A stretch of 64,000 bases of DNA from Xanthobacter flavus (GTDB taxonomy: Bacteria; Pseudomonadota; Alphaproteobacteria; Rhizobiales; Xanthobacteraceae): NCBI RefSeq assembly GCF_017875275.1, contig NZ_JAGGML010000001.1, forward strand, positions 4,423,001 through 4,487,000, read 5' to 3'. Numbering within the stretch: position 1 is the stretch's first letter; every line of letters begins with the position of its first letter. The position numbers and the translations under genes are program-made. Of this stretch, positions 18,142-27,307 are shown piece after piece. Under the pieces are notes generated by a model, which was not told the origin of the DNA, made no database searches, and worked only from the letters and a program-made list of their open reading frames with translations.

Positions 18142-18279
18142 GCCGTCATCCCCCGCCGTCATCCCCCGCCGTCATCCCCCGCCTTGTGCGGGGGATCCAC
18201 CCGGCCGCGTGGCGGGTGTTTGAAACGAAGAGTACAGCCCGGCCGGACCGTGGATGCCCCGGACGAGCCGGGGCATGAC
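18142..18279. repeat. Palindromic repeat pair plus 13-bp tandem repeat
   Basis: Three perfect tandem copies of GCCGTCATCCCCC (18142-18180) run into a hairpin (CCCCCGC...GCGGGGG, to about 18194). About 50 bp later a second, inverted element carries GCCCCGG-acgag-CCGGGGC ending in CATGACG (18252-18279). The same pair arrangement, in the same order, occurs at 24311-24422. This is a dispersed intergenic palindrome family (REP/BIME-like), lying here between the livM-like gene and the binding-protein gene, and could modulate relative expression. Confidence 0.75.
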
Positions 18280-18320
18280 GAAAAATAAGATCAAGTAGAA
18301 ATCCAAGGGAGAAAACGCCA

Positions 18321-19502
18321 ATGACCAGTCTCAACAGACGCCAGATCATGGGCCTCGCCGCCGGCGCCGGCCTCGCCTCGGCCTTTCCCGGCTTCACCGC
18401 CTATGCGCAGGAGAAGGAGATCGTCATCGGCGGCTCCATCCCGCTCACCGGCGTGTTCGCCTTCGCCGGCGTCGCCATCGAGGCGGGGATGTCCGACTAT
18501 GTGAAGCTCACCAACGAGGCCGGCGGCATCGCCGGGCGCAAGCTGCGCCTCGCCTATGAGGACACCGCCTACAAGGTGGATACCTCGGTGGCGGTGTTCA
18601 ACAAGCTCACCACGCAGAACGACATTCATCTCTATTATGGAGACTCCACCGGCTTCGCCAAGACCATCAACGAGGAGCTGAACCGCCGCGGCACCATCAT
18701 GATGGCCGGCGCCTCCTTCGGCAGCGAGCTGAACGATCCCGCGAAGTATCCGTTCCAGTTCATGGCCGGGCCGGACTATGTGGAGATGTTCGCCATCCTG
18801 CTCGAATACATCGCCAAGGCGCAGCCGGGCGCGAAGCTGGTGTTCGTGAATTCCGATACCGAGTTCGGCCGCGACCCCATCGAGGCGAGCGTGAAGCGGG
18901 CGAAGGCCATGGGCCTCGACGTGGTGGCCCAGATCGTCACCCCGCCCTCGGCGGTGGACGTCTCCACCGAGGTGCTGAAGCTGCGCCGGGCCAATCCGGA
19001 CTTCACCATCTTCCATGGCTATGTGCTGGCGCCGCTGCCGGAATTCATGTCTCAGGCCAAGCAACTCGGGCTCAAGACCAAGTTCATGGGCACCTTCTGG
19101 TCCATGGACAACTCGCTCTGGGCCAATGTCGGCGCGCCGGCGGACGGCTTCATGGGCGTGATGCCCTACCGCTATTACTACGATACGGCTCCCGACGCGC
19201 CGATCCTCGAGAAGATCCGCAAGCTCCGCCCCACCTATCAGGCGACAGGCTACATGCAGGGCTTCCTCACCGCCATGCTCATGGGCGAGGCGGCCAAGCG
19301 CACGCTCGCCGCCGGGCAGGAGCTGAACGGCAAGACGCTGAAGGCCGCCCTCAATTCCATCAAGGATTTCGACACCGGCGGCATCATCGGCGTTCCGATC
19401 TCGGTGCCCGGAAATTCCGTCCCTGTGGGCCGCATCTACCAGTTCAGCGCCGCTGACAAGCAGATGAAGCCGGCGTCCGACTGGATCAGCCTGAAGAAGT
19501 GA
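18321..19502 (+). CDS. HAAT-type ABC transporter substrate-binding protein
   Basis: The 393-residue periplasmic receptor has a Tat-like signal (MTSLNRRQIMGLAAGAGLAS). The mature protein starts at EKEIVIGGSIPLTGVFAFAG, the normal beginning of a Peripla_BP_6 (LivJ/LivK-type) fold. Later motifs are YYGDSTGFAKTINEELN and LVFVNSDTEFGRDPIEA. Placement between the livM-like permease and the LivF-like ATPase shows it serves this importer. The ligand is not evident. Members beside acyl-CoA ligases often bind aromatic or aliphatic acids. Confidence 0.92.
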   Translation: MTSLNRRQIMGLAAGAGLASAFPGFTAYAQEKEIVIGGSIPLTGVFAFAGVAIEAGMSDYVKLTNEAGGIAGRKLRLAYEDTAYKVDTSVAVFNKLTTQNDIHLYYGDSTGFAKTINEELNRRGTIMMAGASFGSELNDPAKYPFQFMAGPDYVEMFAILLEYIAKAQPGAKLVFVNSDTEFGRDPIEASVKRAKAMGLDVVAQIVTPPSAVDVSTEVLKLRRANPDFTIFHGYVLAPLPEFMSQAKQLGLKTKFMGTFWSMDNSLWANVGAPADGFMGVMPYRYYYDTAPDAPILEKIRKLRPTYQATGYMQGFLTAMLMGEAAKRTLAAGQELNGKTLKAALNSIKDFDTGGIIGVPISVPGNSVPVGRIYQFSAADKQMKPASDWISLKK

Positions 19503-20317
19503 TGGCGATGACCGCGCAACCCATCCTCGACATCTCCAACATCGAGGTCGTCTACAACAAGACGATCCAGGTGCTGCGCGGCCTGTCGCTCAAGGTGGAG
19601 GCCGGCAAGGTGGTGGCGTTGCTCGGCTCCAACGGGGCCGGCAAGTCCACCACGCTCAAGGCCATCTCCGGCCTTCTCGCGCTGGAGGACGGCGACGTCA
19701 CCTCCGGCGCCATCACCTTCGACGGGGTGGCGAGTGGCGAAGCCAAGCCGCACGACCTCGTGCGCCGGGGCCTGTTCCACGTCATGGAGGGGCGGCGTAT
19801 CTTCGAGGATCTCTCTGTGGAGGAGAACCTCGTCGCCGCCACTTATGCCCTCACCGGGCGGGCGGCGAAGCCCTCCTCCTTCGATGCGGTGTACGAGTAT
19901 TTCCCTCGCCTGCACGAGCGGCGCACCGGCCGCGCCGGCTATCTCTCCGGCGGCGAGCAGCAGATGCTCGCCATCGGCCGCGCTTTGGTGGCGGAGCCGA
20001 AGCTGATCCTGCTGGACGAGCCCTCCCTCGGCCTGTCGCCCAAGCTGGTGGAGGAGATCTTCACCATCATCGCCCGCATCAATCGCGAGCGGGGCGTCTC
20101 CATGCTGCTGGTGGAGCAGAATGCGGCGGTGGCGCTCGCCGTCTCCCACTACGGCTACATCATGGAGACCGGCAAGATCGTGCTGGATGGTCCCACCGAG
20201 CGCCTCATGGCGGACCAGGACGTGCGCGAATTCTACCTCGGCATGGCCGGGGAGGCGGGGGCGAAGAGCTACCGCGACATCAAGCATTACAAGCGCCGCA
20301 AGCGCTGGCTTTCGTGA
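19502..20317 (+). CDS. HAAT-type ABC transporter ATP-binding protein (LivF-like)
   Basis: The 271-residue ATPase has Walker A GSNGAGKSTTLKAI, signature YLSGGEQQMLAIGRAL, Walker B LILLDEPSLGLSP and LVEQNAAVALAVS, diagnostic of LivF. The start ATG at 19502 overlaps the binding-protein stop (TGATG). An alternative in-frame ATG lies at 19508. The C-terminal tail KSYRDIKHYKRRKRW is longer and more basic than in typical LivF, as in homologues that sit beside CoA ligases. The CoA-ligase gene begins 10 bp after the stop. Confidence 0.93.
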   Translation: MAMTAQPILDISNIEVVYNKTIQVLRGLSLKVEAGKVVALLGSNGAGKSTTLKAISGLLALEDGDVTSGAITFDGVASGEAKPHDLVRRGLFHVMEGRRIFEDLSVEENLVAATYALTGRAAKPSSFDAVYEYFPRLHERRTGRAGYLSGGEQQMLAIGRALVAEPKLILLDEPSLGLSPKLVEEIFTIIARINRERGVSMLLVEQNAAVALAVSHYGYIMETGKIVLDGPTERLMADQDVREFYLGMAGEAGAKSYRDIKHYKRRKRWLS

Positions 20318-20327
20318 GCGCGCGACC

Positions 20328-22133
20328 ATGACCGCACCCCAATTCCCCGACCTCACCCTGCCGCAGATGCTGCGCCTGAATGCGGAGCGCATCGCCACCC
20401 GCACGGCCATTCGCCAGAAGGATTTCGGCATCTGGAATCCGGTGTCCTGGCAGGCGTATTTCGAGCGCGCTGCCCTGGCCGGGCATGGTCTCAGAGCGCT
20501 CGGCCTGCCTGAGGGCGGGCATGTGGCGGTACTCTCGGAAAACCGTATCGAATGGGTGCTGACCCAGCTCGGCGCCGGCCTCCTCGGCGCGGTCACGGTG
20601 GGTGTATATCCCACCAGCCCGGCGAACGAGGTGGCCTATGTGCTCGGCCATGCGGAGGCGGAGATCGTCGTCTGCGAGGACCAGGAGCAGGTGGACAAGG
20701 TGCTGGAGCGGCGGGACGAACTGCCGAAGCTCCGGCGCATCGTGGTGGTGGAGAAGAAGGGCCTGCGCACCTATGCGGGCGGCGAGGTGATCGCCTTCGA
20801 TCAGCTCGTGGAGATGGGCGCCGCCCATCGCGCCGCCCACCCCCGCCTCATCGACGCGGCGCTGGCGCGCCAGTCGCTCACCGACGTGGCGCTGATGATC
20901 TACACCTCCGGCTCCACCGGAAAGCCCAAGGGCGCGATGCTCACCTATCGCAACCTGCGCGCCGAGGCGATCGCGCTCGCCGAGCGCCTTCGACTCGACG
21001 AGACCACCACCCACGTCTCTTACCTGCCGCTCTGCCACGTGGCCGAGCAGATGCTCACCACCATGGCGCCCATCTATCTGGGCTCGCAGGTGAATTTCGG
21101 CGAGAGCATCCGCACGATCCAGGAGGACCTGCGGGAGGTGGCGCCCTCCATGTTCCTCGGCGTGCCGCGCATCTGGGAAAAGCTCGCGGCGTCCATCACC
21201 ATCAAGATGATGGAGGCGGGAGGCCTGCGCCGCACGCTCTACGAACGCCTCGTGAAGGCGTGCGAGCCGTTCGCCGAGAAGCATCCTTCCGCGCGGACGC
21301 TGAAGGAGCGGGCGCTTTTCTTCGTGGCCTACCTGCTCTACTTCCGCGCGCTGCAGAACTTCATCGGCCTCAGGCGCGCGAAGGTGGCGATGACCGGCGC
21401 GGCGCCCATCTCGCCCAACATTGTGCGCTTCTTCCGCACGCTCGGCGTGCCTCTGGTGGAAGTCTATGGCGCCACCGAGACCACCGGCATGTGCACCGGC
21501 CAGCGGCTCGACGACCTGCGCCCCGGCTGTGTCGGGCCGGCTGCGGAGGGCGTCGAGGTGAAACTCGGCCCGCACAACGAATTGCTGGTGAAGGGCGATC
21601 TGGTCTTCGCCGGCTATTACCGCAGCGAGGAGGCGACGGCCGCCGCCCTGCGCGACGGCTGGCTGCACACCGGCGACGTGGTGGAGATGGTGGGCGATCA
21701 GGTGAAGATCGTCGATCGCCTGAAGGACATCATGATTACCGCGGGCGGCAAGAATCTGAGCCCGTCGGAGATCGAGAACGTCGCGAAATCGAGCGTCTTC
21801 ATCAAGGAGTGCATCGTCATCGGCGAGGCGCGCAAATATGTCTCCGCCCTCATCCAGATCGATTTCGAGACGGTGGGCAAATGGGCGGAGGAGAAGTCTC
21901 TTGCCTACACCAATTTCCGCAACCTCGTGGAAAACCCGCAGGTGCGCGCGCTGATCGAGGGGGAGATCGCCAAGGCCAATGCGGAGCTGGCGCAGGTGTC
22001 CCACATCCGTCGCTTCCACCTCCTCACCAAGGAGCTGGACCATGACGACGACGAGGTGACGGCAACCATGAAGATCCGTCGCTCCAACATCCAGAAGAAA
22101 TACGCCTCCGAGATCGAAAGCCTCTACGCCTGA
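20328..22133 (+). CDS. AMP-dependent long-chain-type acyl-CoA synthetase
   Basis: The 601-residue ANL enzyme activates a carboxylic acid as acyl-AMP and then acyl-CoA. Motifs are [14 protein letters not shown] (phosphate loop), VYGATETTG (adenine/carboxylate site), GWLHTGDVV, DRLKDIMITAGGKNLSP (hinge) and, near the C-terminus, a lysine-containing MKIRRSN. The overall length and the SFLPLCHV-like block (SYLPLCHVAEQ) match the long-chain FadD15-like subfamily. It follows the transporter with 10 bp spacing, so it probably activates the imported acid for beta-oxidation by the next genes. Confidence 0.9.
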   Translation: MTAPQFPDLTLPQMLRLNAERIATRTAIRQKDFGIWNPVSWQAYFERAALAGHGLRALGLPEGGHVAVLSENRIEWVLTQLGAGLLGAVTVGVYPTSPANEVAYVLGHAEAEIVVCEDQEQVDKVLERRDELPKLRRIVVVEKKGLRTYAGGEVIAFDQLVEMGAAHRAAHPRLIDAALARQSLTDVALMIYTSGSTGKPKGAMLTYRNLRAEAIALAERLRLDETTTHVSYLPLCHVAEQMLTTMAPIYLGSQVNFGESIRTIQEDLREVAPSMFLGVPRIWEKLAASITIKMMEAGGLRRTLYERLVKACEPFAEKHPSARTLKERALFFVAYLLYFRALQNFIGLRRAKVAMTGAAPISPNIVRFFRTLGVPLVEVYGATETTGMCTGQRLDDLRPGCVGPAAEGVEVKLGPHNELLVKGDLVFAGYYRSEEATAAALRDGWLHTGDVVEMVGDQVKIVDRLKDIMITAGGKNLSPSEIENVAKSSVFIKECIVIGEARKYVSALIQIDFETVGKWAEEKSLAYTNFRNLVENPQVRALIEGEIAKANAELAQVSHIRRFHLLTKELDHDDDEVTATMKIRRSNIQKKYASEIESLYA

Positions 22134-22175
22134 GCGGCGCGGCTGAAAGACCTTTGGGGGCTGCAAGGATATTTT

Positions 22176-23384
<1,209 letters not shown>

Positions 23385-23387
23385 GCC

Positions 23388-24305
23388 ATGCTGCGCACCG
23401 AGATCGACGGCGACGGCATCGCCACCCTCATCCTCGACCAGCCCGGCCGATCGGTGAACACGCTCGGCTGGGCGCTGGTGGACGCGCTGGAGGCCGAGGT
23501 GGAGCGGCTGGCGGCGGATGGCGTCGTTGCCGGCATCGTCGTCACGTCCGCCAAGTCCTCCTTCCTCGCCGGGGCCGACCTCGCCATCATGGGCGACCTC
23601 GCGGCGCCGGATGTGAGCCTGCCTGAGGCGGCGCGGCGCATCGGCCGCATGGGCGCGCTGTTCCGCCGGCTGGAGACCTGCGGCAAGCCGGTGGTCGCCG
23701 CAGCGCCGGGCACCGCGCTGGGGGCGGGGCTGGAACTGATGCTCGCCTGCCATCACCGGTTGGCAGCAGACAATCCGAAAGGCCTGTTCGGCCTTCCGGA
23801 GGTGACGCTCGGCATCCTCCCCGGCGCCGGCGGCACCCAGCGCGTGCTGCGCCGCCTCGGCATCGCCGCCGCCTTGCCGATCCTGCTGGAGGGGTGCCCC
23901 ATGAGCGCCGCCGAGGCGCAGGGGGCGGGGCTGATCGATGCGGTCGTGGCGCCGGACGATCTCGTTCCCGCCGCCAAGGCCGCCCTGCGCGAGGGCCGGG
24001 TCAGCCCGGTTGCGCCGTGGGATGTGAAGGGCTTCCGCCTGCCGGGCCTCGCGCCCACCAGCATCGCCGCGGGCGACCTCTTCGCTTTGTGGAACGCCCG
24101 GGTGCTGGCGCGCACCAGGGGGGAGGACCCTGCCCAGCGCGCCATCCTCTCGTGTGTGTTCGAGGGCGCACGCCTGCCCATCGACAAGGCGCTCAGGGTG
24201 GAGCGCGATTATTGCGCCAGCCTCATTCAGAGCCCCCAGGCGCAGGAGAAGATCGCCGTCTTCTTCGCCCGCCAGGCCGCGAAGGCGGGCGGAGCGGCAT
24301 CGTAA
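23388..24305 (+). CDS. Enoyl-CoA hydratase, FadB/FadJ-type N-terminal half only
   Basis: The 305-residue crotonase-fold protein has oxyanion and acid/base motifs as in FadB/Fad[26 protein letters not shown] (Glu116) and [19 protein letters not shown] (Glu138). The C-terminal part ([20 protein letters not shown] then EKIAVFF) matches the linker that in FadB/FadJ precedes the NAD-dependent 3-hydroxyacyl-CoA dehydrogenase domain, but the protein stops there. It is thus a hydratase without its dehydrogenase half. The missing activity must come from elsewhere in the genome. Palindromic repeats follow the stop immediately. Confidence 0.85.
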   Translation: MLRTEIDGDGIATLILDQPGRSVNTLGWALVDALEAEVERLAADGVVAGIVVTSAKSSFLAGADLAIMGDLAAPDVSLPEAARRIGRMGALFRRLETCGKPVVAAAPGTALGAGLELMLACHHRLAADNPKGLFGLPEVTLGILPGAGGTQRVLRRLGIAAALPILLEGCPMSAAEAQGAGLIDAVVAPDDLVPAAKAALREGRVSPVAPWDVKGFRLPGLAPTSIAAGDLFALWNARVLARTRGEDPAQRAILSCVFEGARLPIDKALRVERDYCASLIQSPQAQEKIAVFFARQAAKAGGAAS

Positions 24306-24310
24306 GCGGT

Positions 24311-24422
24311 CGTCATCCCCCGGCTCGTCCGGGGGATCCACTTGGCCGCAAGAGGAGCGCCGGAACGCGTAGCACCGCCCCCCGGCGGCGTCGTGGATGC
24401 CCCGGACGAGCCGGGGCATGAC
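24311..24422. repeat. Inverted pair of palindromic repeats
   Basis: A GTCATCCCCCGG-ctcgt-CCGGGGGATCCA element is followed about 60 bp on by its inverted partner GTGGATGCCCCGG-acgag-CCGGGGCATGACG. It is the same two-element arrangement as at 18142-18279. It separates the hydratase from the nitronate-monooxygenase-like gene. Confidence 0.75.
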
Positions 24423-24479
24423 GGTTCACAATATGCCAATGAGACGGCGGCTCAGCCGCCCCAGAACAAGGACCACCCC

Positions 24480-25424
24480 ATGCCGCTTCCCGCCGCCTTC
24501 GAGGGCCGCCTGAAAATCCCCGCCGTGGCCGCGCCCATGTTCCTCACCTCCGGCCCCGATCTCGTGGTGGAAGTGTCGCGCTCGGGGCTCGTGGGCACCT
24601 TTCCGGCGCTGAACGCCCGCACGAGCGACGGCTTCCGCGACTGGGTGCGCGAGATCAAGGCGCGCCTCGCCGAGACGGCGGATGCGGCGCCGTTCGGCGT
24701 CAATCTCATCGTTCACAAGTCCAACCCGCGCCTTGAGGCGGACCTCGCCATCTGCGTCGAGGAGAAGGTGCCGCTCATCATCACCTCCCTCGGCGCGGTG
24801 CCGGATCTCGTGAAGGCGGTGCATGCCTATGGCGGCATCGTGTTCCACGATGTCATCGGCCGCCGCCATGCGGAGAAGGCGGCTGAAGCCGGCGTGGACG
24901 GGATCATCGCGGTGTCCGCCGGCGCGGGCGGCCATGCGGGGCAGATCAGCCCGTTCGCCCTCGTCACCGAGATCCGCCAGGTGTTCGCCGGCACCATCCT
25001 GATGGCCGGCGCCATCAACACCGGCGCGCAGATCCTCGCCGCCCGCGCGGCCGGGGCGGACCTCGCCTACATGGGCACGCGCTTCATCGCCACGCGCGAG
25101 GCCATGGTGCAGCAGGAATTCAAGGACATGATCCTGTCCTCCTCGGCGGCGGATATCCTCTACACCCCGGCCATCAGTGGCGTGAACGCCAATTTCATGA
25201 AGCCCAGCATCCGCGCGGCAGGGCTCGATCCGGACAATCTCCAGGGCCACGCCAAGCTCGACATGTCCAACGAGGCGAAGGCGTGGAAGACCGTATGGTC
25301 AGCCGGGCAGGGGGTGGGCGGCATCGCAGACTTGCCCGGCGCGGCGGAGCTGTGCGCGCGGCTGGGCGATGAATATCGCGCGGCGCTCAAGGCCCTGTCC
25401 TCGGATGCGTTCGCCGGGGTCTGA
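24480..25424 (+). CDS. Nitronate monooxygenase / 2-nitropropane dioxygenase-like flavoprotein
   Basis: The 314-residue FMN-dependent TIM-barrel protein has AAPMFLTSGPDLVVEVSRSG at the N-terminus, PFGVNLIVHKSN, and VSAGAGGHAGQISPFAL, which contains the GGHxG flavin/substrate motif. AGADLAYMGTRFIAT is the C-terminal FMN-binding stretch. Family members oxidise nitronates, but many homologues in fatty-acid or aromatic-acid clusters have unknown or enoyl-reductase-like roles. The ATG at 24480 follows AAGGA with 7-base spacing. The frame remains open upstream through the repeat pair, which is not translated in this view. Confidence 0.88.
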   Translation: MPLPAAFEGRLKIPAVAAPMFLTSGPDLVVEVSRSGLVGTFPALNARTSDGFRDWVREIKARLAETADAAPFGVNLIVHKSNPRLEADLAICVEEKVPLIITSLGAVPDLVKAVHAYGGIVFHDVIGRRHAEKAAEAGVDGIIAVSAGAGGHAGQISPFALVTEIRQVFAGTILMAGAINTGAQILAARAAGADLAYMGTRFIATREAMVQQEFKDMILSSSAADILYTPAISGVNANFMKPSIRAAGLDPDNLQGHAKLDMSNEAKAWKTVWSAGQGVGGIADLPGAAELCARLGDEYRAALKALSSDAFAGV

Positions 25425-25448
25425 CCGGCAAGGGGCTTATCAGTACAG

Positions 25449-25477
25449 CGTCGCCCTCCGGCTCGACCGGAGGGATC
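25449..25477. repeat. Short palindromic repeat (CCCTCCGG type)
   Basis: CCCTCCGG-ctcga-CCGGAGGG, an 8-bp perfect stem. The identical core recurs at 45612-45632 and a variant at 45672-45694, so this is a second dispersed family related to the GTCATCCCCCGG elements. Confidence 0.7.
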
Positions 25478-25608
25478 ATGCGTGCGGCGGGCCGCGCGGC
25501 GGAAATGCGGGCTCGGTTCGAGCCGGGCGCACGGCGGAGCTGGCGATGGACCGGCACCCGCCGCGGCGCTACGGTCCGGCTCCCGCTTGCTGCCCCGATG
25601 CCCGCCTT

Positions 25609-26772
25609 ATGCCCGTTTCCGGAACCCATTTCATCGATCCGCCCCACGCCGCGCCGCCCCTCGGGCGTGTGACGAGCCTCGACGGCCTGCGCGGCTTCGC
25701 ATCCTGCACGGTCGCGATCTTCCATTTCTTCTACGCCTTCGTGCCCGGCCCCTTCCGGTCCTGGGGGCGCGAGGGGTTTTCGGTGTCCGACACGCCGCTG
25801 GCGGTGCTGTGGAACGGGCATTTCTCGGTCGCCGTCTTCTTCGCCTTGAGCGGCTTCGTGCTGGCCGCCTCGGCGCCGCGCACGCTGAAGGAAGCGCCGC
25901 TGCTGATCGGCCTCAGGTATTTCCGCCTCGCCTTGCCCGCGCTGGCCGGCTCGCTCATCGCCTGGTTCTGGATCGCCGGCTTTCCCGATGCCGGGAAGGC
26001 GGCGCAGGCGCTCTCCGGCAGCTCCTGGTTCCGCTGGACCCACCAGCCGCCCATCCCGCCTTTATGGCAGGCGGTGTGGGAAGGTGCGGTGCAGGTGTTC
26101 GTGGCAACGGGCAGGCCGCTGTTCGACAATCCGTTGTGGACCATGCGCATCGAGCTTATGGGCTCGATCCTCATCTATGGCGGCTATGCCCTCGTGCGTG
26201 GACGGGCGCGGGTTCCGGCGCTGGTCGCGGGGCTGGTCGCCTTGGGGGTGGCCGGCAACTTTTCCCTCGCCGCCTTCTGCGGCGGGGCGCTGGTGTTCGA
26301 GTTGCGCGGCTGGCTGAGGCCCATTCCGGTGGCGGGCACGCTGCTCGCGCTCCTCGGCCTCGTGCTGGGCGCGACCTATCCCGGCCATGCGGCCGGGCCG
26401 GGACTTGCCGATGCCGTGCTCTCCCGCCTCGGCGGCGACGGATGGCGGGAGGCGGGGGCGCTCCTCGTCATCATCGCCTTCCTCACCACGCCCTGGCTGC
26501 GCGACCTGTTCGAGCGGCCGGCGCTGCAGCATCTGGGCGCGCTCTCCTTCCCGCTCTATCTGGTGCATGTGCCGCTGATCGTCGGGCCGGCGGCCTGGGC
26601 CTTCGTACACTTCGCGCCGATGGGCGTGGGAGGGCTCGCGCTCCTGTTCGCGCTGACCGCGCTGGCGACGTTCGCGCTCGCCAGCCTGTTCCTCGTCGCC
26701 GTGGAGCGTCCGGTGCTGGATGGCCTGCACGCCGTGCGCAAATGGGGGCGGGCGCGGCTGGCCGCTGCGTAA
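25609..26772 (+). CDS. Acyltransferase 3 family membrane protein
   Basis: The 387-residue polytopic membrane protein of the acyltransferase-3 (OafA/YrhL) family starts with VTSLDGLRGFASCTVAIFHF, the signature DGLRG block with its catalytic-type His. It also has GHFSVAVFFALSGFVLA and about ten predicted helices, ending with PLYLVHVPLIV near the C-terminus. Such proteins transfer acyl groups to extracellular polysaccharides or lipids. No glycosyltransferase neighbours are present, so the acceptor is unknown. The ATG at 25609 gives MPVSGTHFID. The gene stands alone between the acyl-CoA cluster and the convergent ureide operon. Confidence 0.85.
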   Translation: MPVSGTHFIDPPHAAPPLGRVTSLDGLRGFASCTVAIFHFFYAFVPGPFRSWGREGFSVSDTPLAVLWNGHFSVAVFFALSGFVLAASAPRTLKEAPLLIGLRYFRLALPALAGSLIAWFWIAGFPDAGKAAQALSGSSWFRWTHQPPIPPLWQAVWEGAVQVFVATGRPLFDNPLWTMRIELMGSILIYGGYALVRGRARVPALVAGLVALGVAGNFSLAAFCGGALVFELRGWLRPIPVAGTLLALLGLVLGATYPGHAAGPGLADAVLSRLGGDGWREAGALLVIIAFLTTPWLRDLFERPALQHLGALSFPLYLVHVPLIVGPAAWAFVHFAPMGVGGLALLFALTALATFALASLFLVAVERPVLDGLHAVRKWGRARLAAA

Positions 26773-26774
26773 AC

Positions 26775-26838
26775 GTTGCCTCCGCTCAGGCGCCGCGCGG
26801 GCTTGTCCGTTGCCTCCGCTCAAGCGCCGCGCGGGCTT
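26775..26838. repeat. Tandem duplication of a 30-bp intergenic unit
   Basis: The 30-base unit starting GTTGCCTCCGCTC and ending GCGCGGGCTT occurs twice (26775-26804 and 26809-26838) with period 34 and a single G/A difference. The second copy runs into the stop codon of allA on the other strand. It lies between converging genes, and both copies contain a GC-rich core that could fold, so a terminator role is possible. Confidence 0.8.
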
Positions 26839-27307
26839 AGAGGGCCACTGCTATCGCCGGCATGGCGATCACCTCTTCATCCTCCGACCCGTAGTCGCGC
26901 CACATGAGGAGCGCGAAGGGGCACGGCGCATCGAGCACCGTCAGCGGCGCATGCCATGTGCCCGGGGCGAGCGTGATGCCCTGTCCCGGCGCGGGCAGGA
27001 AGGCTTCCGCCGCCGCAAGGTCCGGCCTGTCCTCGGCGGTGCCCGGCGCCACCACGATCACCCAGCGCGCCGCCGCCATGGGCACGAAGCTCTGGGAGGT
27101 GAAGACGTGCCGCTCGATCACCTCCACCACCACCGGCTGGGGCACCGGCGCGGCGAGGATGATGGAGAGGCTGGCCGGCACATGGGGCTTCAGGTTGGCG
27201 AGGCCTCTGTCGAACGAGGTGCGCACGCCCACCGCCTCCGGCACCGCGAACACCTCGCCATAGGGCGCGAAGGCCTCGGCCGTCAGCGGACGCGGAACCA
27301 GCGCCAT
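26837..27307 (-). CDS. allA: Ureidoglycolate lyase
   Basis: AllA splits (S)-ureidoglycolate into glyoxylate and urea, the last step of the allantoin pathway. The 156-residue cupin-like protein has LTAEAFAPYGEVFAVPEA at the N-terminus and the family blocks TFDRG-like TSFDRGLANLK, FVPMAAARWVIVVAPG and LAPGTWHAPLTVL, which carries the active-site His. The ATG at 27305-27307 shares a base with the stop of the M20 gene (TGATG). It is the last gene of a nine-gene leftward operon, and the clearest pointer to ureide metabolism. Confidence 0.85.
   Translation of the reverse strand: MALVPRPLTAEAFAPYGEVFAVPEAVGVRTSFDRGLANLKPHVPASLSIILAAPVPQPVVVEVIERHVFTSQSFVPMAAARWVIVVAPGTAEDRPDLAAAEAFLPAPGQGITLAPGTWHAPLTVLDAPCPFALLMWRDYGSEDEEVIAMPAIAVAL

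Noticed and set aside
18142-18194. Tandem 13-bp repeats considered as a CRISPR array
   Set aside because: Units are contiguous with no spacers and no cas genes are present.
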